NCBI RefSeq assembly: GCF_900497805.2
Contig: NW_020954581.1
Span: forward strand, 9,712,227 to 9,776,226
Source: Vombatus ursinus
Taxonomy: Eukaryota > Chordata > Mammalia > Diprotodontia > Vombatidae
DNA: 64,000 nt
Reading direction: 5' to 3'
This document shows, in pieces, positions 1 through 10,889 of this stretch. Below the pieces are notes generated by a model. That model was not told where the DNA came from. It did no database searches and saw only the letters and a program-made list of their open reading frames with translations. The translations under genes and the position numbers were made by a program. The first letter of the stretch is position 1; every line of letters starts with the position of its first letter.

Positions 1-170
1 CAAGCCAGTTTGACAGCAATGGAGGCTATGGGAATCAGAAAGGAAATCAAACTAGAAAGGGAGATTGAAGTCCAACTGGGAAGAGATTCCAATGCCAGGC
101 TGACGATTCAGTATTTTATTCTAGAATCCACAAGGAGCTCCTGAAGATCATTAAGTGGTTTAGTATGTTT

Positions 171-172
<2 letters not shown>

Positions 173-211
<39 letters not shown>

Positions 212-228
212 TTGTGTGTGTGTGTGTG
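173..228. repeat. (TG)n microsatellite
   Basis: A near-perfect TG run with one short interruption. It occupies the same place in the left block as the GT/GA tract at 28347, so it was present before the block duplicated. Confidence 0.95.
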
Positions 229-2451
229 TACATGTGAGAGGTATATCGGTGGGAGTACATAATTGGTGGCCTGGTGAGGAATGTGATTTAGGAACACCCA
301 GGAGAGGACTGTTCATACAATGGATTGGAGAGAAAAGTGATGGCAGGCAGAGGGGTCAATTATGAAGTTCTTGCCATTGACCAGCCAAGATATTAGGAGA
401 TCTTGAATATGATTCTGGGCAGGGACTGTGCCTGTGCACAGAAAGAGAAAGGTATTATAGAGATAAAGCAGCAAGAGCTGGCAACTGATTGGCCCCCATG
501 GGTATTGAAAGAAAGGGAAGGGTGAAAGATGACCCAGATATGAGTCTGGGTGACCGTAAGGAAAATGGTTCCACCAACAGAAATGCAGAAGGTTAGAGGC
601 AGAGAGTGTGTGCAGGTAAGTGGTAAAAACCAAAACAAATTAAAAATGGGATTGAGGTTTCAGAGAAGTTAGGTCTTGACTTCTGGATTTAGGATTCATC
701 CGAAATCTTTGTGGAGACAACCATAGGACCCACAAGATGTAGTGATATCATTAAAGAGAATGTGGATGGAGAGAAAAGGGCTGAGTGTGAGGTGAAGGGA
801 GGTGGGAGTTAAGATGCTCACAATTAGGGGACAGGCTGGACGGAAAATATGCCTAGTAAAGCCTACCACAAGGTCTATGGGTAATGGAGTAGCTATGCCT
901 ACAGAGGGCAAAAAGGAGATAAAGACCCAGCTGTCACATAGAGAAAGACACAGAGACAGACTGAGATGTAGAGAAACAGGGAGACAGAGAGAAAGGGGCA
1001 GATATTCTGACTAAAGACAGATTGCAGGGTCCCAGGAGACAATCCTGTCTAGGAAAGAGTAGTGCCCAATACTGCAGATAAGTCCCCATTGGAGAGAGAG
1101 TGAGAATAATGCCTTCAGTTGATTGTGCAGTCAGTTAAGAGGTATTTGGTGGCCCTAGAAAGGGCAGCTTCAGTATGAGGTCTAAAATCTGATTGCAATA
1201 AAATTCAGGAATGAGAAGTGAGTAAATAGAGGCAACTAGCTTACATCACCCTGTTTAAGAGTTAGGCTGTAGACGGGGAGAGAAATACAACTTCATAGAT
1301 TGATGGGATGGCAGGGGCAAGACAAGTTTGCTTGACAATGAGGGAGGCCTGTCAGTGGAGGGTCAAAAGTTAAATAAGAAAGAAGTTTACATGTGGAGAG
1401 AGTAAAGATGGAAGGAAAAATGAAGGGAACAAGCTCCCAGAGGAGACAGCAGAGCATGGGATCGAGAGCACAGAAAGAAGAGTGAGGTTTTGTAGGAAGG
1501 CCCAAGTCATCCATCAGAGAATGGAGCAAAGTAGGACAGAATGGGAGAAGGTAGGAAGAGGAAGCTTTTTAGGTATGGAGTGAAAGATTAGAAGGACTGG
1601 CTGGTGGGGTGATCTCCACAAAGTCAAATGTGATCCTCTGCAGGGGAGAGGATGCTCCAGGAGCTGCAGAAAGCCTAAGGAGAGAAGTTTTGACACAATA
1701 GGGTTGAAACTTTCAAGGAATAAAAGGATTGTGAAGCTGCAGTGAGGAACCAATTAAGTTATAGAATATCATAAATTTGTAGTAGAACCAATGAGGTGGA
1801 TTCCATGACACTCCCCAGGATCTTTGGTGAATATTTGAGGAGAGTCAGAAAAAGAGATGCTTGGGGATGAAGGTGAGGAGGGGTTGTATACTCATGGGAA
1901 GAGATTTTAGGGGGTAGTGGTGGTGCAGGGTGTGCTAAGCCTGGGCTGGAACTTCCCAAAGAGTGACTGTCTAGGGAAAAGGGAAGTAGGGGAATGATTA
2001 AGAAGGATTTAAGGGCAGCTGCTGACATACTTTTGAACTGTGCACCCTTGGTATCAAGACAAGGAAGGTAGGGAGAAGATGTGGAAATGGGGGTGAAAGG
2101 AGGGAGGGCATGGAAAGGTGGGGATGAGGAGGGATCCTAGAAATCTAGGTAGGAATGAAGAATTTTACATGATCTGGAAATTTTCATGACTTTCCCGGAA
2201 AACCCTCCCTGCTCTTCCTTTTCTGATGAGCAGTTGGAGGGCCTATCAGAATGATGGTTCAACCTCATTTACCTTGGAGAACCCCAAAAAAACTCAGGAG
2301 ATGGAGAATTCCAATGTCTACTCCACCTCAAAAATACCCATAAAGCTTCCCAAATTACCATTTAAGTGCACAGGTGAAAAGCTACCAAATGTGTAAAATA
2401 TGTCCCAGTCTAGAAACAGTGGTTCCCTTTTCTGACTATAGGATGGTGGAT

Positions 2452-2637
2452 GATTGTTATTGTTGTCGTTTGTCCTTAGTTCTCAAAGAGGACCGTGACA
2501 TCAGGAGATGATGCCATGACTTGTGAGTGAGTTGGATTTAAGTGAGGGAAAGCTTTGCAAGGTCACCAGCCTCACTTTCTCTTCCTGAATCATCTAGGTC
2601 CAGTGGCAAGATATAAATCAGGATGACTGGAGATGGT
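2452..2637 (-). mobile_element. MAR1-type SINE
   Basis: The + strand reads TTGTCCTTAGTTCTCAAAGAGG, followed by the text on a 'gatgccatgacttgtgagtg' theme, the usual MAR1 body in reverse. Its left end is the reverse complement of the 3' tail of the RTE-clade LINE ending near 51905, as expected for a SINE mobilised by that LINE. A second copy lies at 13258-14132. The family name comes from memory of marsupial repeats. Confidence 0.75.
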
Positions 2638-2679
2638 CCCCATAGGATGGCAGAAGTAGCAGCTTGGAAATTATTCAAT

Positions 2680-3720
2680 CAACTAGCATTTTTTAAGCAC
2701 CTGTCATGTGGCAAGCACCATGCTAAATACTCCCAATGCAAAGAAGTGAGTGAGGGAACAAGTCTTTTTGGGTGGTAGTCTCAGAGGGAAGGCACTAACA
2801 TTAAGGAAGTAGAGAAAGTTTCTTGAAGAAAGTGCGACTCTGACTGGGATTTAAGGGAAGCTAGGGAACCTAGGAGGCAGAAATGAGGAGGGAGAGAATT
2901 CCAGGCATGAAACTCTTAGGGTAAACGATTGGAGTAGGGGAGATGGGCGTATGAGGTATAAGAACACTGGAAAAGGAAGAAGGGGCCAGGTTATGAAAGG
3001 CTTTCAAAGCTAAACTATGGACTGTATATGTGATCCTCAAGGCAACAGAGAACTACTGAAGTTTATTAAATGAATAAAACAGAGTTCTGGTCAGATCTGA
3101 GCTTCAGGAAGAACAAGTGGACATCTTACCGGAAGATGAATTGGAGTGTCCAGAGACTTGAGGCAGCAAGAACAACTAGTAAAGCTATTGCAATAACCCA
3201 CTTTTGAAGTGATGAAGGCCTTCACTAGGTTGGTGGCTGTGTCAGGGAGAAAACAGAGCCTTAAAGGAGCCATATTTCTGAGGTAGAAACCAGGGGACTT
3301 GTCAAATGATTGCGTTTTGAACAGTGAGAGTAAGGAGTGGAGGATGACGTGTAGACTGAGAGCTTGGGGGACTTGCCTGGACCCGTGGACCTGGACCTTA
3401 CTGGTGTCAGAGTCAGAGGAGATGGTGGTGATCTCGAAGTACTAGGGAAATTATGAAGAGGGGAAGTTCTGGGGGAAAGATGAGATCATTTTGGGACATG
3501 TTGAGTTTAAGATATCTACGGGACATAAAGTTTGAGAATGTCTAAGAGGAAGTTGGAAATTCGAGACTTAGAGGTCAGGAGACATGTTATGGCTGGGCAA
3601 GAAGATCTGAGAATCGTTTGCTTAAAGGTGAGTCTATTGTTGAAATCTTGGAAGCTGGAGAGATTCCCATATGAAATAGTAAAGTGGGAGAAGAGAAGGA
3701 CAGTGCCAGGGTAGTGCATT
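2680..3720. repeat. Interspersed repeat body, family not named
   Basis: This block has a characteristic order of phrases: 'gtgccaggcactgtgcta'-like opening, 'agagttccaggcatg', 'gaggaacagcaagg', 'gaccaaccagcagg', 'gacacctaggttacc', 'ttttggacatggtgagtt', 'gtctaataggcagttgg'. The same order, in whole or part, is seen at 8930-9370, 10270-10600, 17530-19210, 24730-25290, 30770-31690, 35930-36400, 43190-43470 and 58330-58960. It resembles a long mammal-wide repeat I have seen in other genomes but cannot name with confidence. Confidence 0.6.
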
Positions 3721-4122
3721 GGGGTTGTGCCCTGGGGCAGGACGAGACGTGTCTTACCTTCCCTCCCTCCTCCAATCCCCCACAGAGGTCGGACTTGTTT
3801 CTGGAAAAGGCTCCAGAGTGAAGCGCCTAAGGCAGAACATAGAGGATTGAGAAGTGGATTCTCTCCTAGTTGAGCTTATCCAGAACAGCAAAACTCTCTG
3901 AATGTGTAAGCCTCCATTCTGGGCTCACCTCGTTCGTGAGTTGCTCCTGTCCTAGCAATAGAGATGACACTTGGTTGGAAAAGCAGAGAAACAGGAAGCC
4001 AGAGTACAGTCAAATATTGTTACTGAGTCAACAGAAGAAGCTGTGCAAAGGCATCCAGAACACAGGAGAGATGCAGAAGTCGCGTTGTGCTGAATAAGCA
4101 GTTCAGGAAGGTAAAGACGTGC

Positions 4123-4193
4123 TCCTTAATGGTTTATTAGTTAAACTTCGGCACTCTCATCGCCGTGACCAGTTTCGATTCCCAGTCAGGGAA
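4123..4193 (+). pseudogene. tRNA-Glu-CTC pseudogene, cassette 1
   Basis: 71 nt aligned with the intact Glu-CTC at 43744. The 3' half is readable, with anticodon loop CTCTCAT (anticodon CTC), T loop TTCGATT and 3' end TCAGGGAA. The 5' half is badly altered, so the acceptor stem cannot close and the A box is lost. TTTT follows at 4198. It sits 635 bp before Gly-GCC, as in the other cassettes. It is probably dead. Confidence 0.85.
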
Positions 4194-4757
4194 GGCCTTT
4201 TGCAGCTCTTCGACGCCCCTCAACGGCTTTTAATAACAAAAAGAAATTCCTTTCTTTCCAGCTCCGCAGCCTGGCCCCAGATACAAATGGTCCCCCCGAG
4301 CCCTGCTCACTTACTGTCTTGCTTCATTTCCACGGGTCTAGCCACCAAGTCCCAGGGACAGAAGGAAAACCAGAATGGCACCCATACCAAATATTATCAG
4401 TGCCACTAGCCTTCGCTGGCCATCTGGACAACTGACGAGGGAAGTGGAGCTTGGGAAGAGGCGTCTATTAGGTAGGTTAAAGGCAGAGCAGGGTCAGCAA
4501 GATCTACAAACCAGTGGGACTATCTTGTTCAGAGAAGGCTTTCCCCGCTCTCCAAGAGCCCAACACCCCAAGACTTTATCTGGTGATCTCGAGTTAGTGA
4601 GGGCAGGGTGATTAAGGCTGCCGCGACAAATGGGAATATAACCATCCAGCAGAGGCGGGATTTCTCCTCCTGGTGTTGCAAGTGTACATAGAAGGTGTCT
4701 ATCCAAAACGAGTACATTCACAATCAGCGTCCCCAAGAGAGTACTTAAGCGCTCATG

Positions 4758-4828
4758 TGCATGGGCCGGGAATCGAACCCGGGCCTCCCGCGTGGCAGGC
4801 GAGAATTCTACCACTGAACCACCCATGC
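4758..4828 (-). tRNA. tRNA-Gly (GCC)
   Basis: 71 nt on the minus strand, starting GCATGGGTGGTTCAGTGG, with anticodon loop containing GCC, B box GGTTCGATTCC and discriminator A. It is identical to the copies at 19621, 44310 and 54214 and to the standard mammalian tRNA-Gly-GCC as I know it. It reads GGC/GGU codons. The nearest run of four T on its strand is about 48 nt past the 3' end, at the AAAA of 4707-4710. It points away from the next genes in the cassette. Confidence 0.97.
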
Positions 4829-4967
4829 CAGATGAGCACACTCAACTTCTTCTCTGTCTCTCCTTTCTCAGAACGCAGGTAGCTTTCTGGTGGGCTAAAA
4901 CTTGCTCTTCCAGTTTTACACCACACACGAAAAATCTTGCCTAAAACTTTTGCTTTTTGCTTTGGGC

Positions 4968-5052
4968 CTCCTCCAGGATTCTTCCCCTAAATTGTCCTCC
5001 TCCTACTCTTACTACTTCTCCTCCTACTGTTCTCATACCTCTTCCTCTAGAG
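4968..5052. repeat. Polypyrimidine tract, cassette 1
   Basis: A CTCCTCCTAC-type, almost pure pyrimidine stretch on the + strand. It lies about 140 bp 5' of the Gly-GCC gene (which reads leftward). Homologous tracts occupy the same place in the other cassettes. Confidence 0.8.
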
Positions 5053-5059
5053 AAGTTGG

Positions 5060-6320
5060 TTAAATGGCCTTAAGATAGGTATCTGAAAGCTGTTGGTGGG
5101 GAGGGTCGAAAAAAGCCTGAAGTACAAGGGTGCATTTTTCTCCCAATCTACCCTTCAACAAAAATCCAACATGGTCCTCATTTGGGACCAGATCCTACAC
5201 ACACCCCTCATACAAACGCAGGTTTATCCAGTTTTGGCCTGTGACGGACCGTGGGTTGGGAAGAAGGAAGTGGTGTTCTTGAAGGGGCAAGTCGCTCACT
5301 CTCGCTCAGGTAGCCCTCAGGTGCCCGCGGGACCAAAGTCACAACACAACTACAAGCTCAGACCGTTTGGTTCACCCTATTCAGTTCCTTCTAACACGCC
5401 CTACCCTCTCTCTCAGGCCCCAGCACTATCCAAGCAAGTCCACATGTCTAGAATCACCCTTCCACACTCGCTATGTGCCTTCCTGATGGATTCTTAGTGA
5501 ATACACAAACACCCTACTATGGGCCCCAAGACCAGCACACTCATCTGTCTCAACCCCCATTCCACTCCTCCGGTTTACTGCGCCACAGCTGCTGTGGCCT
5601 TCCACAACTGCATCCTGGACCCTGCCTCTCTCTCTCTTTGAGGAACACAAACAGTTCAACCACTAGGCCACCCCCTCCAGAGCCAAGAACTTACTGCTGA
5701 GAGTTCAGCAATGTCTCCCGCAACATTGCTGCGGGTAACGAAAGGGTCCCATCTCCTTTGGAAAACACTCCTTCAGAGAATGAGAATGTGTCTCAAAGCA
5801 GAAGAGCCCCTGGGGATGTGTCAGCCTAGATGTGACCAAAAACAACCTGGAGAATGAGTGTGCAAATGTCGCATCAACTGTAAGGCAAAGCTTAGACCTG
5901 GAGGTGCCTGGAAGCACTGAGAGGATTTCCACCCAAGGAGTGAGTGCTGGGACAGAGTATCCCAAAATGAGTGGATTCCAAGATCCCAAAGGTGGCTCTG
6001 TGAAAGGAGGGAGTTCGCCCAAAGACCAGGTCAACATTTCCATGAAAGAGAAAATTGGCCAGGAGGGAAGAGACTGGCTCAATGGATCAGCAGATGAGGT
6101 CCCAGAGTATTCAGCTGCTTTGCCTTCTCACCCCACCACCCATCCAGGCCATCCATCACCCACCAACCTCCAGGAGCTGCTTTCTCACAGCACCTCTTTC
6201 TCAGCCACAACCCCAGTTACCACCTTCCTCTCACTCCTTCTCCTCCACCTATTCCCCTACCTTCTCCTTTTCCTACTCTCCTCCTCTCACCCCATTACTT
6301 ATCTCTTCCCTTGGATTCTT
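5060..6320. other. Cassette 1 spacer where tRNA-Leu is expected
   Basis: The flanking phrases on both sides of the Leu position are present, but no T-arm or anticodon arm of a Leu gene is visible near 5280-5400. The spacer continues into the CA repeat. I infer that the Leu gene was deleted here. No other feature is recognised. Confidence 0.6.
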
Positions 6321-6334
6321 TGAAAGAGTACATG

Positions 6335-6378
6335 CACACACATACACACACACACACACACACCACCACCACCACCAA
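6335..6378. repeat. (CA)n then (CAC)n microsatellite
   Basis: A CA run followed by CAC triplets. A CA microsatellite recurs 350-650 bp before the Asp position in cassettes 2 (22042), 5 (39727) and 8 (63967), and as a shorter stretch near 56295. Confidence 0.9.
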
Positions 6379-6986
6379 GGGTTTTTTAACCTAGAATTCC
6401 TCAGCTTATTTTGTGGGTAATTTTTTTTAGATTTCATTTTATGCATTCAAAAATGTTATCCTGAGAAGACTACAGCAGACATTCAAAGGCATCAAACATC
6501 CACACAGCCACACACACAAGTTCGAACACTCGAGTATGGTGAATTCCCTCCTTTGGAGAGCCATCTCTAATGACGAGAAAGGGTAGCTGTTCTAGAGGAC
6601 CCATAGAGATTAAAGGACCCATAAGGCCACTCCACCCAGGGCCCCCCTCTTTCCAAAAGCATGTCCCAAAAGCCTGCTGCTGAGAGCCCAACTTTGGACT
6701 GATAGGTTCATAGATCTCTCGAGGGGTGGAATTTGATGCAGGTAGCTGAGGTAGCTATGAAGGAAAAGGGCCTTCAGACTGTAAAGCTGGGAAGCTGTGG
6801 GGCCTTAAGAAGCTCCAAAGTGTACGCTGACGTGAAACAGGGAAAAGGGGGAAGAGGAGAGGAAGGGATATGTATGTATGTATGTGCACCCCTAGGATGC
6901 AGAGTGTGTGTGTATGCATTCCTGGAATGGTCTGTCTTTATGTCTGCATTTCTGGGATGTTGAGAGCTCAATTACCACTACCTCCT

Positions 6987-7058
6987 TCCTCGTTAGTATA
7001 GTGGTGAGTATCCCCGCCTGTCACGCGGGAGACCGGGGTTCGATTCCCCGATGGGGAG
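6987..7058 (+). tRNA. tRNA-Asp (GTC)
   Basis: 72 nt beginning TCCTCGTTAGTATAGTGG, anticodon loop CTGTCAC (GTC), T arm CGGGGTTCGATTCCCCG. The acceptor stem closes, with one G-U pair from a C-to-T change near the 3' end. TTTTT lies 9 nt downstream at 7067. This is the only intact tRNA-Asp in the window; the other six Asp positions with sequence are all pseudogenes. It decodes GAC/GAU. Confidence 0.96.
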
Positions 7059-7066
7059 ATGCTAGA

Positions 7067-7071
7067 TTTTT
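7067..7071 (+). terminator. Pol III terminator of tRNA-Asp
   Basis: A run of five T, 9 nt after the tRNA 3' end. Confidence 0.85.
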
Positions 7072-8215
7072 CTTCTTAACACATCACACTACTCCAGCAA
7101 CTCTCCTCTTTCTCTACCAGCAGCAACTTCAGCTCAGGACTCCCAGCCTCTCCGAGTGTAAAAGACGTCATTGTGGCACTAGGAGAGCAAGAGCCACACA
7201 CAGCACCAACCCCCTGTGGCCTAGCTAGCCAAACCCAGACTTGCCGGTGGGTTGGCCACCTCCAGCTCAACATGCCCAAAGGGTCTCTGTATCTCGCAGT
7301 CATTGTTGCCCCAGACGCGAGGTCCCTTTCTTGCCCAGCATCTCGCCTCCGATCGAAAAGAAAGCCCGAACAAGAGCCAGGGCTTTGTGCTTGATGTCCC
7401 CAGAGGAAGTTTGTGGGCTGCTCACAGCGTGCCTACTCGAGCTGGAGAGGGGCCTCGGGCTGCCAAGGCCCAACGGCCCATCTCAAGCCAGGGGCAGCCC
7501 CTGACCCCACCGCCCAGTCTCTGACCGCAAGCCCTCTCGCCTGCAAGTGATTCGCGCCCTACCCAAACACTTCGTCCCACTCTTATTCTACAGCCAACAA
7601 TCAAAGAGAGAGGAAGAAACCTCCGTGTCACGGGCGAGAGGACTCCATGGGCGCCATGTGGGCGCGGGCAGCGACATAGAAGACTGGGACAAGACACTTG
7701 GGAGGCAAGAGTTGTGGCAATCCAAACCATAGATGTCACAAGCTGGTTCGGGCGTGGTCCTGGGTTTTGGACCTACGGCTCTTGGTCTATTCCCAATCCT
7801 TCAAAGCTGGCGGGCTCAGGCTGGCCCGCCGGCGGGTTGCATCTATGGTGCAGCCAAGAGTACCACCAGCTTTGATACCGGCCTTGACCTACTTCACAAA
7901 CGTGAAGCTGCCGGGGATGCAGAGGCGCTCGGAGACCGGGGTGATGAGGGATGTAGCTGAGCTTGGGCAGCACCAGGCGCCGTCTCTGGCAGACGGGGCA
8001 AAAGCACTGTCTAGGCTGAAGGCTAAGGGCAAGGAGGGCGACTGCCAAGGAGGCAAGAGGAGATCTGGTTGGCCTCGGCTCCAGTGAGGAGCGAGTCGGC
8101 TAGCGAGTACAGCGGCGGGCAGGGCTCTTATGGAGCCCCAGCTGCAGGATCAGCGATGAAACATCTGAGGCTTTCACTAGGCCTAGGGAGAGATAGTGCG
8201 TACCTGCAGTATGTT
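7072..8215. other. GC-rich Asp to Gly-TCC spacer, cassette 1
   Basis: About 1.1 kb rich in CG dinucleotides between two intact genes. The same spacer, more or less eroded, recurs at 9480-10265, 16050-17160, 22280-23130, 34700-35320, 41830-43085, 48410-52640 (with an RTE insertion) and 56642-57699. No coding gene is supported. Confidence 0.7.
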
Positions 8216-8287
8216 GCGTTGGTGGTATAGTGGTGAGCATAGCTGCCTTCCAAGCAGTTGACCCGGGTTCGATTCCCGGCCAACGCA
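8216..8287 (+). tRNA. tRNA-Gly (TCC)
   Basis: 72 nt beginning GCGTTGGTGGTATAGTGG, anticodon loop CTTCCAA (TCC), B box GGTTCGATTCC, 3' end CCAACGCA. All stems pair. It is identical to the copies at 23130 and 35321. It decodes GGA and, by wobble, GGG. No run of four T occurs in the first 40 nt downstream; only TTT runs are present. Confidence 0.97.
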
Positions 8288-8929
8288 GAATAACTCTTTA
8301 CTTTCGCCTTTCCTCTGTCAGGTTCTTTATTGATTTCTCACCTCCTTGTGGGTCGTTCAGCATGTGCCCCACCCTAGTTGTGCTGGTGACCCTCTATTTC
8401 TATCATCCTCTGGATCGTTCCCTTTTTCTAGATACACTGGATCTCGAGCTCAGTATTTCACTTCAACTTCACAACAATAGAGTGCCCACTTTGTGCAAGG
8501 GGACTGTCTGGGAGGCTGCATCTTTGGAAGATAAACCGGGAAGCCCCTGCCTTAGCCCTCAATAAGCTTTCATTCTGAACCGCACCGACGGTGGGATAGA
8601 ATGCATACTCACGAACTCCAGCAGATCTGAAATCACCCCAATCAGGACAATTGCTCCAAAGATGACGATCCAATTTAAGCCAGGCCCACCCATCCTCTGA
8701 CATTCCTCTCAATCTCCTCCAATAAGATTTCTATGGAATATCGGGTGCACCTCAGGTCTTTCCCTTGTCCATTCTGATTCCAACTCCTTCCAGTACACTT
8801 GGAGGAAAACAAACAAAATAAATGTAAATGCTTTATTTTTTTGCGAATATGTATATGCAAATTGGGTCCTTCGCACACTCAACAGACATACACCCGCAGC
8901 CTGATGAATTCATCCTTTTCGTTGTCATA

Positions 8930-9420
8930 CCGTCCATCAGTAAACTTGTATTAAGGGCCTCTTAGCACCCAGCTAAGTGCAGGGGTGTACAAAGAAAGGT
9001 GAAAGAAAATCTCTGCTCATAAGCAGCCCACGATCTAATGGGGGAGACAGCCTGCAACTGTGCAAACGAGATATAGAAAGGGAATAATAAACATGGTTGG
9101 AAGGTGCAAGAAGTAAGGCAGATAAAGCAAAGCCTTCCCGTAGAAGGTGGGATTTTAGTAGGGAATTCCTTCCGGAGGAATCTCCAGAAGGTGGAGATGA
9201 GGAAGGAGAGTACTCTAGGCATGGAGGATGGCAAGTGAAAATGTCTGGTACGGAGAGATAGAGTGTCTTCTTCGAGGAACAGCAAGGAAGCCAGTGTCAC
9301 TGGATACCAGAGTAGATGGAGGGGACAGGAAGCTATGGAAGGCGTAAGAAGACTAGAAAGTGGGTAAGGCAGGTAATGAAGGGCTTTGACTGACCACTAT
9401 GTGCCAGGTTCTGTGCCCAC
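8930..9420. repeat. Interspersed repeat body after cassette 1
   Basis: It carries the opening part of the repeat described at 2680, including 'gaggaacagcaaggaagcc'. In cassettes 1, 4 and 7 this family follows Gly-TCC, marking the seam between tandem units. Confidence 0.55.
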
Positions 9421-9479
9421 TGCTCCAGAAACAAAGAAAGGAATGAAGGAAGCGCGGGGGCGGGACATTAATCCCTGCT

Positions 9480-10265
9480 CTTAAACAGCCAAGGTCTCTT
9501 CCAGCGCAAAAGACACATTTGTGCGGCCGAGAGCCACCCTCAGAATCTCTGCAGAGAGCTAGCCAAAATCAAGCTTTCTGGAGATCGCCTACAAGCGTGC
9601 TCGCCACCCTCTTTCGCCCGCTCGCCCGCCCTCCCCCAACCTCAGGAACCCAAGTGAGTCTGTCTGGCACTCATTGTAACCGCTGCCGCGAGCTACCACC
9701 TTCCCAGCCTACCCTAATCCCTTCTCTCCGACCAAAAAGGAAGCCCAAGTGATAGAGGAGAGTGGGGGTAGGAGTGAGGGTAGAACAAAGTAAAAAAGTG
9801 TACAGCAGAAAACAAAAGAAAACTACAAGGAAGCAAAGAAAAGATAGACAGCTCTCAACACAACGAACAGTACTTAGTATATCGCCTGTCTTGAAGTGAA
9901 AAGTTATTGCTATATAATTTGAATCCTCTCCTATGTTCTGCTGTGCACGTGACGGTTTTTTTCTTATTTTATATTTAAGTTTACAATGTTTCTTTTTCTT
10001 TTCTTATTATGTATTTAAGTTTTAGCATTTGTCTAAAATTTTAAAAAAGGAAGAAAAATTAAAAAAAGAAGTCCAAGATAGGGTTCATTGCCCAACCTCC
10101 GCAGAGCAAACCTGTGGGCCGCTCATAGAGTGCTTGCTCGCCTCCGAGAGGTGCTTGGGGATACCCAAACGCAGCAGCCCAGCCCCTGGCTCCAAGAAGC
10201 ACGACTGTATGTAGCACGCCTCCTACATCCCCAGATTTAGTTCCACTCACACACAAACATGGGCA
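9480..10265. repeat. Duplicated Asp downstream flank without its tRNA
   Basis: The text matches 16130-16570 (for example 'ccgagagccacc', 'agagctagccaaa', 'cccaaacgcagc'), which follows an Asp pseudogene. Here the tRNA itself is missing. The copy is interrupted by a retroposed insert at 9750-10067. Confidence 0.7.
9750..10067 (+). mobile_element. Retroposed insert of unknown origin
   Basis: 318 bp with no match elsewhere in the window. It is flanked by GAAGCCCAAG (9740-9749) and GAAGTCCAAG (10068-10077), a 10-bp target-site duplication with one mismatch, and ends in an A-rich tail. These are signs of L1-type retroposition. The body is AT-rich with repeated 'tttaagttt' phrases and is not a LINE, SINE or tRNA that I recognise. 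A processed transcript's 3' UTR is possible. Confidence 0.6.
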
Positions 10266-10269
10266 GACT

Positions 10270-10605
10270 CCCTATGTGCAAACTATGCAAACAAGTATAT
10301 ACAGGATAAATAGCGGAAATTTTCAGAGAGAGGGCACTAAGATTGATGAGGAGTAAGGAATGTTTCTGGCAGAGGCTGGGACTTTAGCCGAGACTTGAAG
10401 AAAGTCAGAGAATATAGGAGGCAGAGGTGAGAAGGCGGAGAGTTAGTGGTGTGAGGGAAGCCCATTGAAAAGGCTGAGTCCAGAGATGGAATAGTTTGCT
10501 TAGAGGAACAACAAGGGGGCAGTGTCACTGTATTTCAGGGTATATGGAAGAAAGCGAGGTGCAAGAAAACTGGAAAGGAAAGGCGGGGTTGTAGTGGAAT
10601 TAAAT
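10270..10605. repeat. Interspersed repeat body fragment
   Basis: Part of the repeat described at 2680, with the 'gaggaacaac' and 'ggcagaggtgag' phrases. Nothing else is recognised. Confidence 0.5.
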
Positions 10606-10609
10606 TTGA

Positions 10610-10885
10610 AATTGACTCTCAGGAGTCAGTACTCACCAATCTCAGTAGGTCCCCGAGGATGGGATCTTTGTAAGCATGAGTCCTAAGATAGATGAAGCCA
10701 AAAGATCTTTATTTGGCTAGTCAGATGGATACTCCCATGTGGAAGCATCTACCACGAGCACAAGGTAAAAACATTCCTTTATATATTGCTTTTGGGCAGT
10801 ATTCTGCAGCATTAGCAAGAATAGTTTAAATCAATCACAACAAAGGTCAATTTTTATATCAGCTAGATATCAGGAATGGGTAGAT
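10610..10885. other. Unassigned AT-rich insert
   Basis: Absent from the other cassettes. An AATAAA-like signal on the minus strand near 10700 makes an LTR fossil possible, but I cannot support the family. Confidence 0.25.
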
Positions 10886-10889
10886 GTAC

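Larger units (their letters stand above)
1..4080. repeat. Left block of the array cassette, copy A
   Basis: No gene is seen. The block aligns by eye with about 28150-32000: the same opening text, a GT microsatellite at the same place, and the same later phrases. It also matches shorter stretches at 12950-13260, 23780-25320 and 28010-28280. Its last third (about 2680-3720) is an interspersed-repeat body that recurs across the window. I infer that it is the upstream part of a large tandem unit, here preceding the decayed tRNA-Glu at 4123. Confidence 0.6.
4100..8900. repeat. tRNA cassette 1
   Basis: Order: Glu pseudogene (+), Gly-GCC (-), no detectable Leu, CA repeat, Asp-GTC (+), Gly-TCC (+). 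The intervals match later cassettes by shared flanking text, for example the polypyrimidine tract after Gly and the 'aaagtctc..' flank after Asp. This is the only cassette in the window with an intact tRNA-Asp. Confidence 0.85.

Noticed and set aside
10500-10520. AAGGGGGCAGTG as a CTCF core site
   Set aside because: It lies in the interspersed repeat; the other copies read differently at the key bases. The full motif cannot be scored by eye, and no cassette-wide CTCF site is evident.
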